A DNA stretch of 64,000 nucleotides from assembly GCA_029339195.1 (NCBI GenBank), contig JAPTJF010000028.1:1-64000 (forward strand), given 5' to 3'. The DNA is from Micractinium sp. NFX-FRZ (taxonomy: Eukaryota; Chlorophyta; Trebouxiophyceae; Chlorellales; Chlorellaceae). A program made the translations under genes and the position numbers. Positions 31,601 to 43,075 of the stretch are shown one piece after another; position 1 is the stretch's first letter; every line of letters starts with the position of its first letter. A model generated the notes under the pieces. It made no database searches and was not told where the DNA came from. It worked only from the letters and a program-made list of their open reading frames with translations.

Positions 31601-32911
31601 CCACCCGCCCCACCCACGCACATAACTATGGCACACCACTGCCCCGCCCCGCGCACCCACCGAGCTGTGCGAGTGGCCCATCATTGCTGGCAGATCTGAG
31701 AACTGCTCCATGGCAGCCCGCAGGGAGGGGCCGTCCGCGTCGCTGCACAGGCTCAGCTGGGCCACGGCTGACATGGCGCGAGCGTAGGAGGCCTCGGCGG
31801 CAGCAAATGCCTGCAGGAGCGAGACCACACCGGGGACCAGAGAGTTTGAGAGCGCTCAGAAGTACTTTAAGGAAGTGTTCAGAAAAAGGGGAGGTGGTGG
31901 GCGTGGCCCAAGCATTGGAGGGCCGCACAAGCACACGCACCCATCACCCTAGGCTTGCTTGTAGCATCCTGCCCATGCACCCGGCCCATGCAACTGCCTG
32001 CAGCTCGCCCGGCGCCCCGCTGGCATTAAAACACGATTGCCCGTCCTACCACATGTGCATGCCCACCACCATACCAGCCCTAGCGCGTGTGCCCACCCAC
32101 CTGCAGCACGCCCAGCGTGCGCTCCGCCGCCGTGCGCCCGCTCTGCAGCCGCCCCAGCGTGACGCCCGCCATCTGCTGGTTGATCTTGCTCTCCTCTGCA
32201 GCGTCCCCATCCAGCTGGTCTATGACAGCTGTCAGGCTGTCCAGCTCATGCCCAAATTGCAGGTGCTGCAGGGCGCCGGCACCTGCTGAGGTGGCAGCGC
32301 CGCCAGCGCCTCCGCCGCCTCTGCCGCCTTTGCCGCTGCCGTCGGGCGACGCCGTCAGCGCACGCCGTGCGGCGCGTGCTATCTCAGGGTTGCGAGCAAT
32401 GTCTTTCATGAAGGAAAACTTCTCGGGCGTGTTCTTGGCGCTGCCGGCCAGCGAGCGGCGGGCTGCACGCTCCATGAGGCGAGATGTGGGGCTGTCTGGG
32501 TCGGCGACCAGCCTGCAGGGTGCAGGTACAGTGGGAGCAGGCACGGGTCGGAAATCGTGGCGATGCATTGCTTGAATGAGGGTGCGGTGAGAGAGCGCAG
32601 CAGTGCGGCGGCAGGATGGCAGCGGGGCAGGCGGGAGCGGCGGCGGCAGACAGGAAAGCACAATATACCTGCGTGGCCCGTCGCTGAAGTCGCTTCCCAG
32701 CGGGCTGAGCGACTCCCCATCGCTGTCAGATCCGCCTTTCCCTGTCCGCAGTCGCTGCGAGACGATGGGGAGAGGCGCCGACAGGGGGTGCGGCCCTGCG
32801 CCTGCGGAGCAACCATATCAATGACAATGGTTATGCTCGTCTTGCGAGCAGCCTGCCCGGCACAAAAGGCGGCTCGCTACGAGTAAACTCACCTGACAGC
32901 GGGTCTGTCAT
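28655..32911 (-). CDS. BAR/F-BAR-like and PH domain protein
   Basis: Candidate membrane-curvature protein. Model of 11 exons, 595 residues: 32893-32911, 32669-32801, 32101-32512, 31661-31810, 31077-31323, 30697-30776, 30279-30384, 29890-29974, 29624-29704, 28973-29280, 28655-28821. Residues 1-100 are Ser/Pro/basic. Residues about 150-430 are almost all helix-type with heptad-like spacing and Fes/CIP4-like pieces such as ASYARAMSAVAQL, AACDEVVHGAARAKKEVE, VERQYLAKAFQRVGDLERRR, LGTFVHIYKTAVVPLQQI. Residues about 438-595 look like a PH domain: SSKWRQGHLVLTRAGFLHFFL at its start, a Ser/Gly-rich loop, RIIEAGASALGGFALFSG, and the closing helix ATVEDCCDWAIAIREAI with the invariant Trp. The exon models are firm; the F-BAR label is inferred from pattern, and an ordinary BAR or plain coiled coil is possible. 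Confidence 0.75.
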
Positions 32912-33317
32912 CGCGCCCCAGGCCTCCCCGACACTTCTGAATCTCCTGCACAAGCTGGTGGATTACACCGGACCTCGCCCCGCCTCCAACAAAGCGCGAC
33001 CCCAGCATGCCGCAGCGCAGCGCAGCCGCCCGGGCACGCCCGCACGTCGGCACCACTGCCAGTGCAGCTCTGCTGGGGGAAGCGGACAAGAGTCCTTGCA
33101 CGAGAGATCGTCGGATACAAGCTATAAGTGGATACTAGGGGTTTGGAAAACTGAACATTTCGCAAGTGAGCAGAACAGAAGCGCTCAGCGCAGCGCATGA
33201 GCGAGACTGCCGTGGGCGCCACCAGCGGTCGGGCGGCGGGGGCTGTGCCGGGGGCTCTCGCGAGCACGCCCCGTGCTGCAATCCTCCCACCGCCTGCTGT
33301 AGGCGGCACCCCCATCA
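32912..33317. promoter_or_regulatory. upstream region of the PH-domain gene and 3' end of the kinase gene
   Basis: A 406-bp stretch between the kinase stop codon and the next start codon, both genes on the minus strand. A TTACA (UGUAA on the minus strand) at 32963-32967 could be the kinase poly(A) signal but sits only about 52 nt upstream of the neighbouring start codon. Confidence 0.4.
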
Positions 33318-36300
33318 TCAGAACATGTCTTCCTCGTCCTCTGACTGCAGCTCGTTATAGAAGACCTCGCCCGTGCTGTGGCTCACCTGCGGCGCTATCA
33401 CTGACTGCAGGGGCAGTTGTGGTGGGGTGTGAGCAGGGGCGAGGGGCCCCAGAGAGAGCGGGGAAGTGGTGCGGGGGTGCGAGAAGGTTGGTGGAAGTCA
33501 TGATACACCGCAGGTGGTGAATGAGAGCTGGCAACAGGCACGGTGAAAGGCGCGCCTGCCGGCTGCTCACCCCCAGCACCCCCACACATCCGCACCTCCT
33601 CTATCGCGCGGCGCACCGCCTCCTCGCTCTGCGGCATCTGGCGGGGAATGGACAGCACCCGGTCGTTGTATTCCAGCGTGCCGGGCAGCAGGTTCCTGGG
33701 CAGGGGAGGGAGGGCAGCTTAGGAGTTTGGTGCTGCTGCGGAAGTTGGACAGCGTCTCAGGCAGCGGGTCCCCGGATTGGGGCAGGGAGAATGGGCAGGG
33801 TAGCACGGATAGGGGGCTGAAGAGAGGTTGGGTCAGGCCAAGGAGCAGTGAGGGCAGGGCTGGGGCTTCCAGGCTGGCCTGGCCACGCCTGTGCCGCAGG
33901 CTGCCAGGCCAGGCAGGCAGAAGACAGGGCAGGGCGGGGCGGGCAGGCAGGGTGGGGCAGGGCAGGCGTCCCTCACTTGAGGAACCATGGGTGCTTCTTG
34001 ATGTCGGCCACAGAGTAGCGCTGCAGGGAGTTTGTGGGGGCGGGCACGGCGTGGAAAGGGTGAGGAGGCGTGAAACGCCAAACACTCCACCAGGGCACGG
34101 CATGGCAGGCACAGCGCAGCACAGCGCACCCTGCTGTGGTCTGGGTCCAGCATGTGCCGTATGATGTCCTGGCACTCTGCCGACACCGGCTTGTGCCGCG
34201 GGAAGTCAAACTCGCCCGCCGCCATGCGCCGCATCATCTGCAGGCGGCATACAGAGGGTGGCGGAGCCAGCTGGGGGGTGAATGCGCGAATGGATAAGGG
34301 AAGGCCCGGCTGGCCCGCGAGCAGCCAGGAATGGCGGTGACGGTCTCGACATGGCACAGCACACAGACCCTCCGGCCCGGCCGCTTTCACCCGTATGCCG
34401 CTGCGGGCGCGCTTTCGCACACTTACAAGGCACACCAACCCACGGCTGGCATTCCTTCCCCCTTATCGCTACAACAGCCACAGCATGTAACCCTCCCCTA
34501 ATCATCGCATCACAACAAGCACAGCGGCCTCACCCGGTGCATCTGCACTGCCTCGCTGCCGGCGCCGTTGTCGGCAAAGGGGAAGGTGCAGAAGAGGGTG
34601 ACGTAGAGCAGCACCCCGCATGAGAAGACGTCGGCCTTCATGCCGTCGTACGCATTACGGGACACATTCATGAGCACCTCTGCAGTACCAGTGGGAGTGG
34701 GGTGGGAGTGGACACGTGATGTGTGTGTGTGTGTGTGTGCTTTGTTGTGGTCAGGGCAGACAGGCTCCTCTGCAGGGCAAGGTAGATGCGGAGAGGTGCG
34801 CTCTGCGGAGAGGTGCGCAGCAGCGCAGTGCCCCCACCGGACGCATCCCAACCACCCGCATTGCTTCTGCTGGCTGCCAGCGCTGAGCGGGGCTACCGCT
34901 GCCTGAAAGCTGCCCTTCCACACCCTCCTGCCCATCTGATGCAACACAAGTCCGTGCTCACGGAGCACCAGGCCCTGATGGTCTGACCAGCAGCTGCACC
35001 GTCCCCAGCCCCTCCCCTTCCCACCCTTGGGAGCCGAGCTCTGCCGTGCACTCCCCGCCCGCCCACCTGGCGCCACGTAGTTCATGGTGCCGGCGCGCGT
35101 GGTGGGGGCGCTGTCCTCCAGCGACTTGGCGTAGCTGGGGAGGGCAGTGAAGCGGGCAGAGGAGCAGGGGAGGTGTCAGAATGATGAAAGGCAGGCTAAG
35201 CAAGGGCATCACTGCAGGGTTCTGAAGCAGGGCAGCCACGCGAAGCGGGGGATGGCTCTTGAGCACGGCAGCAGCAGCAGGCGGGCAGCCTCAGTCCAGC
35301 CCCTGCAGCTTACCCTGCCCCCTCCCCACCCGTGCTCACCCAAAGTCGCACAGCTTCACCATTGGCGGCTTGCCCGGCACCCGCACCAGCAGCGTGTTCT
35401 GCAGCCGGGCGGTGGGTGGGTAGGTGGCAGGGGCACACGAGTGGGGAAGACTGGGGTTCGGGGGAGGGAACTCATTGGGCTGTGGCACACGACTGCATGC
35501 GCTCTGCTCGCCCCAGAGCACCGCGCTGGGTTATACACCATCTCCTCTGGTTTGCCTTGCCTCTGGTTTGATGTCCCGGTTCATGACCCCCATGCGATGG
35601 CAGTAGTCCATGGCCAGTATCTGGGGGCGGGGGGAGGGCAGGGAGGCAGGGAGGGAGGTGAGGGGGAAGGGAGGCAAGGGGGAGCTGTGAATGGGGGTGA
35701 ATGGGGGTGGGAGGGTAGACAGTCGGGCAGTCGGCTCGCCACGCCAGTCCCCTCCTTCAAGAACTGCTGTGCCAGGCAGGCTTCACCCGCCAGCTGCTGG
35801 ACGCTGCAGCGCGCCTCACCCTCCCCCAGCCCTTCGCGATGCAACCCTCCTCCGCACACCCACAGCTCTCCCGCTGACCACCCAGCCACCCACCAGCTGC
35901 TGGAAGATGTAGCGTGCCTCGTCCTCTGCCAGCCCGCGCTGCGCATTGATGAAGTCCAGCAGGTCCCCCCCTGCCACCAACTCCATTGAGATGCACAGGA
36001 AGGGAGGCGCGGCAAACACCTCCCGGAAGCGCACCACGTGCGCGTGCAGCAGCTTCTACGGGTGGCGGGCAGGGGCAGGGCAGGGAATTGGGTGGGTGGG
36101 TTGGGGGGCCATGTGTGGGCATGGGCGGCGCGGGAGGTTGGTGCCGATGAGGCAGAAGCAGAGGCGGCAGCAGGCGGACATAAAACCATGCATGCTGCCA
36201 TGCAGACGGATGGGGCTGGCGGGGAAGGCGGGCCTGCTGCTGCACAGACGGGAGGCAAGGGCCAAGAAGCCGAGGAGGCACACCGACGGGCGCCGGCGTG

Positions 36301-36796
36301 CCACTCGCTGTGCAATACTTTCCTCACGGCGCCTGCCTCCCACAACCCACCATGTGATGCAATATCTCCCGAGCAATGTCCTTGGTGCTGTCGTTGGGCC
36401 TGCAGGCACACAAAAGTTGCATGGACGAGTTCAGGGGTGGGGCGGACGCCGCGAGTTGGGCGGTGGCGGCGGGGCCGGCGCCGCCCTCGCTGCCTGCCTG
36501 CTTGCCTCTTGCATTCTTCGTGCACCCTGTCTCTTTTGCAATGCCGTTGAACGCACGCCTGAATCCAGCTGCTGGGGCCGGAGAGGCGGATCGTCCGTAA
36601 AGCAGGCCCCACTCGGCCTCGGAGCTCACCCCAGCCTCAAGCACTTGATCGCCACGTCCGAGCCATCGCTGGCGCGCCCCTGCACAACCATGCCAAAAGC
36701 TCCTCGGCTCAGGGGCTTGAGCAGGCGATATGCGCCGCCCGTGGCGGCTGCCACGGCCTCCTGGGCGGCCGCGAAATCTGCCTCGGCGAAGCCCAT
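33318..36796 (-). CDS. SnRK2-like serine/threonine protein kinase
   Basis: Plant-type SNF1-related kinase, probably a stress or nutrient signalling kinase. Model of 11 exons, 349 residues (SnRK2s are about 340-360): 36630-36796, 36351-36399, 35894-36055, 35561-35620, 35340-35398, 35067-35134, 34534-34679, 34130-34237, 33977-34020, 33596-33695, 33318-33404. Kinase landmarks: glycine loop SRGAFGMV (first Gly is Ser30), VAIK with Lys51, FLCISMELVAGGDLLDFI, NRDIKPEN at 140 (His of HRD replaced by Asn140), KLCDFGYAKS, GTMNYVAPEVL, NAYDGMKADVFSCGVLLYV, ADIKKHPWFLKNL. The tail LEYNDRVLSIP...EDEEDMF is acidic, as in SnRK2s. The frame would permit a start 24 codons upstream (36868). Intron 4 uses a GC donor. 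Divergent from HemW. Confidence 0.92.
34721..34739. repeat. (GT)n microsatellite in kinase intron
   Basis: About nine GT units in the intron between exons 6 and 7 of the kinase gene. Confidence 0.9.
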
Positions 36797-38435
36797 CGTA
36801 GCAGGGAGCAAGAGGGGCGGTGTGCAATCGAGTGTGGGTTGCAGTGAGTGCGTGGACCTTGATGGCAAGGCGCCGGCTGTGGCGGACGACAGCTCCTGGA
36901 ACCCTGCTTACCTTTCATGTCGAAGGAGGTGGGCTGCACCCTGCTGCAGCGCCCCAGGACTGGGAAGCAGCCACGGGGTTGCTGCTGCCGAGGCGCCGGC
37001 AACACCGGTTGCGCACGCTCGAGACTGGCGGGTCTTCTGCTGCCGCCGCTGCCGCTGTTGCTGCCGTCGCTCGTGCTGGGGGCCTCGCTTCCGCTCGTGA
37101 CCGTCTGAGGCGGCCCAAGACAGAGGAAGCGGCACCCCGCTCTGCAAGCAACAGGCCGCTCTTGTGCCATCAACGGGCCGCCAGCAGCGCCGCTCCGGCG
37201 GCAAGTTGACAAGTCAGGAAGGGCAGGTGGGCTGCTCGAGCACAAGCTGCGAGAAGCCCAAAATAATTGTAGCGAAAACGGAGACGGACCGTCGCTGTTT
37301 GGGTTTAGAGGAAGGTAGGAGGAGGAAGGTGAGTGGGCACTCAAAAAGCTTCTAATGTTTGTATCATCCGAGGTAGTTGGGGTAGTGCCTTGAATATAAT
37401 GACTGAATATATCAGCCAAGAAACGCCACAGAAACGTGTTCCTGTCGGGTTACAAACCACTCTGTAACTCTAGCTGACCCTTCCTCTACCCATGTGCTGC
37501 GAAGCCACCACAGGGTAAACCTTGCCAGCTCCAGTCTCCCTCTGTGCTGCTCCAACCCAAACTCCATAGACAGTTCAGATCCTTGGGGGGCAGCCGTTTG
37601 AGTGAGAGGTTGCCACTTCGGTTGGGACTGCTGGCACAAAGAAAGCAAAGAGATGCACATAACACAATCCCTTGGTGCCGCCGCAGATCTGCTGCCACGT
37701 CACTGCCCCACGCGGCCCATTGCTGCACAGTTGCAGACCGTAGCCAAAGAGCGCACCCACACCACGCATGCGTCAGACTCGTGCCTACTTCCTGCAGGGC
37801 TGGAACAAACGCTGGCCCCCGTGTTTCTCTGCTCGCACGCTGCCCAGACTGCCGCCGCTCCGCCACATCACCACCTGCGAGCCGCGCTCGCAGCGCTGCT
37901 GGCCACGGCTGCAGGGCCGTCGTTTATTGTTTCAAAACAACAACCGACCTATACCGAACAAAAGGCATGTCATCAGTATCTATCCTTTAACTCTGCCCAA
38001 GAGGGCAGCAGGCAGCGGCGGCGGCGGCGGTGGCGGCGGCGACAGTGGAAAGCTCCGAAATGCTTCCCGGCCTCCCTGAATCCCGCTTCATTGTGCACGC
38101 GATTTCCCGTTGTCAACATTAGCATAATCCATGGCTGCGGCGCGTCTGATGCCGTGCTGCTGGCACCAGCACTTGCGTGCGGGCCTCGCCCGGACAGGCA
38201 GGCAAGTGTTGCATGCGCTCACCATGTCGGGTCACGCCGTTTCAGTGACCGCAGCTGCGGCCGCCGACTCTGCGCCGCCTGCCGCCCGCCTCCCCACTCC
38301 ACCGCCGCCTGCCCCCTTCGCCTCTCCGTCCCTCTTGCCAGGGATGCCACAAGCGTGCCACTCACAGCATGGCACCAGATTGCGCCTTCCAGACACTTTG
38401 CATCAGGTGCAGCAGGAGCGGCGCCACCAGCCGCA
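36797..38435. promoter_or_regulatory. long divergent upstream region of kinase and HemW
   Basis: A 1.64-kb stretch between divergent start codons. It may hold a 5' exon of HemW: the HemW frame is open back to about 37602, and a frame starting at 38131 (MAAARLMPCC, then basic and Ala-rich) resembles an organelle presequence but is in another frame. A minus-strand frame at 37412-37866 ending RVTEWFVTRQEHVSVAFLG looks fairly protein-like but I cannot place it. Confidence 0.4.
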
Positions 38436-41400
38436 ATGTCAGCAGCTGCAGCAGAGCAGGACGGCGCCGCTGCTGGCGCCGGCAGCGGCGGCGGCAGCGA
38501 GGACGCAGAGCCAACCGCCGCCTACGTGCACCTGCCTTTTTGCAAGGTAACCTGCTTGTCGGTGCTGTTGTCACTTGCAGTGCCTTTGATGCGCTGAGTG
38601 GAAGGCCAGATGCCGAGGGTTCGTGCAGCGGAGCGCGCAGGGGCCGGCTCCAAGTCGCCCACCGCTCAGCACACTGCCACCGGTGGGTCGAACATTTCAT
38701 CTCACCCAACATCAATTCCACATTTCCACATTTGAAACCATCGCGGTGCAGAGGAAGTGCTCCTACTGCGACTTCCCCGTCATTGCTGTCGGGCAGCACC
38801 AGGCAGAGACTCCGCACGTGCAGGTGGGCGGGCAGTGGCGGCGCCCACGGGGCGCCGTGCAGCATCGAAGAGCGGGCGGGCGGGCGGGCGGGCGGGCGGG
38901 CGGGCAGCGGCATCATAGCACTGCACCTTTCTCACGTTATTTCCACCGAAACCAATACGGTATTGTTGTTCTGTGCAGGAGAACATGAGGCGGTATGTGG
39001 AGCTGGTGCTGGCAGAGATTGAGGCCAGCCAGCGGCTGAACCGCGGCCCGCTGCAGACGGTGTTCTTTGGCGGAGGTGGGGCGCGCTGGGCTCCTGCAAC
39101 CCACGCTTGGCAAGCCGCGCCAGCATGCGCGTGCCGGCAGCGGAGCTCTTCACCCTGCTCTCCACCCTGCTCTCTTTTCTGAACACCGCCCCCACTTGGC
39201 CTGCCTGCCCTCTCTCCTCCTCTCCCCTCCCCTCCCCTCCCCCCCGGCAGGCACCCCCTCCCTCATCTCCCTGCCGCTGCTGGAGCAGCTGCTGGTGGCC
39301 CTGGACCGTCGGTTTGGGCTGGCCCCTGGGGCAGAGGTGTCCATTGAGGCTGACCCGGGCACATTCGATGCGTCACGGCTGAGAAGCTACATGGGCATGG
39401 GGGTGACCCGCGTCAGCGTGGGGGTGCAGGTGGGGTGGGGCTGGCAATGATAGTGGGGTAGTTGGGTGGGCGGGAGGCGGAACAGGCGGCTGCAATGGCG
39501 GCGGGTGGGCGAGCGGACAGGTGTGGGCCGACTGCAGGCTGCATGTTTGATGAGGGGCAGCAGGGGGGAGCCTGTGGGCAGTCGGGGTGGACAGAGGCTT
39601 GGTGGCTCCTCCCCCCCCATCTTCTCCCTGCCCCCACTGCACCCCACCCCACCCGCGTGCGTGAGCTCACCCCACCCAGTGTGCATCACCCCGGCGGCCC
39701 TGCGCTCTCACAAACCTGCCCTTGCCCCGCTCCATCTGCTGTTCCCACTCAGCTGCCCGCCCTGGCCTGTGCTCCCCCAGCCCCGCACCGTCAGCTGCCT
39801 TCTCACCCACCCACCCACCCGCCCTAGCCTGTGCTCCCCACGCTCCATCGTGTGCCTTTTTCAACCACTCACCCACCCACCTACCCACCCACCCGCCCGC
39901 CCCCGGACCCCGCAGGCCTTCCAAGAGGAGCTGCTGGCGCTGTGCGGGCGGGCGCACGACGCGGCCGACGTGTACCGCGCGGTGGAGGCGGTACACGCGG
40001 CCGGCGTGCCCAGCTGGAGCCTGGACCTGATGTCGGGGCTGCCCCAGGTGGGGCACCGCAATGGGGTGGGGCCCTTTCGCACCCAGCTCTTGCTGCCATC
40101 GTTTTGACTTCGCCTGCTGTGGACGCCCGAAGCTGCTGCTGCGTGGCGCCCCGGCGTGCACTCTGCCTGTTCCCTGATGCCCGCATATGCATGCACCTGT
40201 GCCCCCCGCTGGGCTGGGCCTGTTCTCATTGCAGCACCTTGCGCTTCCCGCCCTGCAGCTGACCGAGCAGATGTGGGGGCGCAACCTGAGCAAATTGCAA
40301 TGACCATGCCGCCGGCTGCGACTTGTTTTGGTCTGCAGCTGACCGAGGAGATGTGGGGGCGCAACCTGGAGCAGGCGCTGGATGCGCAGCCACGCCACAT
40401 CTCGACTTACGACCTGCAGGTGGGGAGGGAGGGGGAGGGCAGCTGGTAGAGCGTGAGTGGGGCGTAGCAGGTTGCGGTCATTGCCTGCACAAATATGCGC
40501 CGGAAGGGGGAGTGCGCCAGCCACACCACGTGTCGGTGTATGTCCGACCTGCGTTGGGAGGGCAGCAGCTGTGAGTGACTTTCCTCCAGCCTAGCCTAGT
40601 CTCTTGCAAAGGCCTTTGGTGTACTGCCAGGTCCAGTCCTGCCTGCCGCCAGCGTAGCGCCGGTGTTGTTGTGCCGCATCAGTGCACGCCCCCCTGACCC
40701 CCTGAGCCTGTCCCTCATGCCCCCGCCTGGCACCGCCTGCTCCGTGTGTTCCCACCTGTCCCTCCTGTCCCGCCTGTCCCGCCTGCCATCGCCTGCTCCG
40801 TGTGTTCCCACCTGTCCCACCTGTCCCGCCTGTCCCGCCTTGCCCCGCCAGGTGGAGGACCACACACCCTTTGCCCGGCGCTACTCCCCCGGGGAGGCCC
40901 CCCTGCCCAGCGACGAGGCGGCGGCAGCGATGTACCGCCAGTCAAGTGCTGTGCTGGGGGCAGCAGGTGTGGCTGGAGGGGCAGGGTGGGCGGGGTCTTG
41001 ACGGGAGCTGTGTCAAGCGGCATGTGGTATGGTGTGCACGGCCAGAGCCTATCCGCCTTCCCCCTCTGCCATGGTATGGGCTGCTGGGCTGTTTGAAGGG
41101 CACACAGGCCCAAGGCCCTAGGCGGGTTACCAGGAGCGCTTCCTTTTATGCACATGTTTAGATCATGCACATGTTTAGATCGACTCGCCCCCTGCACATG
41201 AAAGCACCGCACGCATCTCCCCCCTGCAGGCTACGAGCACTACGAAGTCAGCAACTTTGCGCTGCCCGGCCACCGCTGCGCCCACAACATGGTCTACTGG
41301 CAGGGCCTCCCCTACTACGCCTTTGGACTGGGCAGCGCCTCCTACCTGCAGGTGCAACTGCGTGGGCAGCCGGGGGTGGCTGGTTGGAGTGCCCAGGCTG

Positions 41401-42663
41401 GCGCGGCATTGTGCAGATATCTGGGGATGCAACCCTGGGCTGCACAGCGTGTGGGTGCTTTGGTGTCGTGCTGCCGATGCTGATGTGCTGCTGCTGCTCC
41501 TCGCTGGCTGCCGTGTTCGGCACCTGGCCCGGCTGCCGCCTTGCATGCTGTTGACATTGGCATCAGGGGTGTGTGGCTCGCACGGGGGCGGGGACGGTCA
41601 TGCGGCACGCACGCACCTCACGGCCGCCTTGCCCGCTCCGCCCACCCCACCCCTGTTGATACCTTGGCGTGCCCCCCGCTCCCCCTCCCCCGCCCCGCCC
41701 TCCCCGCCACCCCTGCAGGGCCGTCGGTTCAGCAGGCCCAAGCGGCTGAACTCGTACAAGGGGTGGGTGGAGCAGTACGCCGCGGATGCAGCGGCACAGG
41801 GGCCCCAGGTGGCGGGCGCTTGGCTGCCGCGCGAGAGCGCAGATGACCGGCTGCTGGACACGGTTATGCTGCGCCTGCGCCTGGCCGACGGGCTGGACCT
41901 GCGCCACCTGGCAGCCTCGCACCCCCAGGTGAGCGGATTGTGCTTTATGTCTTCATGTGAAGCCGGGCCCTTCTCATGGTGAAGCTGCGCCTGTGGCTGG
42001 CTGTTGTGCTATGGCACCTGCGGTCTCGCACCCTCCGCCGGTGCTGTGTTGTATGTGTGTCGAATCGGGTGCGCCATCCATCTGCCTCTGCTCGAGGCGG
42101 TGATGCGCCTGCGGCTGATAGGCTGGATTGCCTGCCAGCGGCCCCTGGTTGCCTCTGCCCCCTTTGGGTGGGTGGGTGTTGCCTTGTTGTATGGGGATCC
42201 CCATAACCCGCCAGGCCAGATGGGGTGTTTTGTGATAAGCAATCCAGGCCGCGGGGAGACCAACGAAGGTACAAGCTTGCTAACACACACACGCTGGTAC
42301 GCGCAGGGTGAGGAGGCTGCTGACATCGTGCTGCGTGCGCTGCGCCCGCACATACAGCGCGGGTGGGCGCTGACCAGCAGCGGCAGTGGCGGCAGCGGCA
42401 GCTGGGACCAGGTACTGGCGAGCAGCGGCAGCAGCGGCAGCAGGGGAAGCAGCAGCAGCAGCGGTGGCGGCGGCGGCGGCAGCAGCAGCGTTGGCAGCGG
42501 CAGCGGCGGCGGCAGCAGCAGCAGCAGCGGCGGCGGCGGAAGTGGCAGCGTGCAGCGCGTGCGGCTGACAGACCCAGTTGGGTTTGTGCTGTCCAACGAC
42601 ATCATCTCAGATGTGTTCGCGGCCTTCGACCTGACAGCAAGCGAGGATGCGGAGGGCGCATGA
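38436..42663 (+). CDS. HemW-type radical SAM protein (haem chaperone, CPO-like)
   Basis: Relative of oxygen-independent coproporphyrinogen oxidase; HemW proteins bind haem and a 4Fe-4S cluster rather than oxidising coproporphyrinogen. Model of 10 exons, 491 residues from this ATG: 38436-38546, 38752-38823, 38979-39075, 39251-39429, 39916-40047, 40339-40419, 40852-40966, 41230-41351, 41719-41928, 42307-42663. YVHLPFCKRKCSYCDF carries the radical-SAM CxxxCxxC (Cys36, 40, 43), then VFFGGGTPSLI, VSIEADPGTF, GVTRVSVGVQAFQEELL, SWSLDLMSGLPQ, RHISTYDLQVEDHTPFARR, YEHYEVSNFA, and a winged-helix-like C terminus ending VRLTDPVGFVLSNDII. The last exon carries an insert of about 50 Gly/Ser residues. The N terminus is uncertain: a plastid or mitochondrial presequence is probably encoded upstream. 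LTEEMWGRN in exon 6 is preceded by a decoy copy. Confidence 0.9.
38874..38904. repeat. GGGC tandem repeat in HemW intron
   Basis: About seven GGGC units in the intron between exons 2 and 3 of HemW. Confidence 0.85.
40253..40370 (+). repeat. duplicated acceptor edge of HemW exon 6
   Basis: The acceptor and first ten codons of exon 6 (40333-40370) have a copy 80 nt upstream (40253-40290). 35 of 38 positions agree and an intact CTGCAG acceptor is kept. The copy carries a small change near its end that would shift the frame. Confidence 0.9.
42409..42548 (+). repeat. Gly/Ser-coding GGC/AGC repeat in HemW
   Basis: A run of AGC and GGC/GGT codons giving a low-complexity Ser/Gly linker of about 45-50 residues just before the conserved C-terminal segment. 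It is within an exon and in frame. Confidence 0.9.
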
Positions 42664-43075
42664 CGCTGCATGCGCATGCCTTCCAAGTGCCCGCTGGTAC
42701 CGCGTCCCTTTACCATTCTGTTGCCTGTTGGCGTGAGCATGCCTGCATTGGAAGTCTTGGTGCCAGCCTCAATCTCCTTTCAGGACTCGTGTGGATGGTT
42801 GGTCAACAGAACAAAGATCCAAAGCCAGGTGGTGGGATGGCGGGGGCAAGAGGGGGCGGCTGTAGTGCCGTCTGACTGGGAACTTGAAGCATTGGGGATC
42901 TGGCCCTCGGCTGGCGTCCCCGATCTCCCAAATAAGCCAGCAATCATCCACACCCGTGATTGTCTCGTTTGATCTTAAAAGCACTGGGCGGAGCGCGTGT
43001 TCGGCTGGTGTTCGGCCGCCAAAAAGCGCGCGACCCGGACCCCAGAGCTGCTTCCCCTAAAGCCAGGCCGCCGTG
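42664..43075. other. intergenic between HemW and the first deacetylase
   Basis: A 412-bp stretch holding the HemW 3' UTR and the promoter of the first chitin deacetylase-like gene. No gene seen. Confidence 0.5.

Noticed and set aside
35946..37100. 384-codon plus-strand open frame
   Set aside because: Antisense to kinase exons 1-3.
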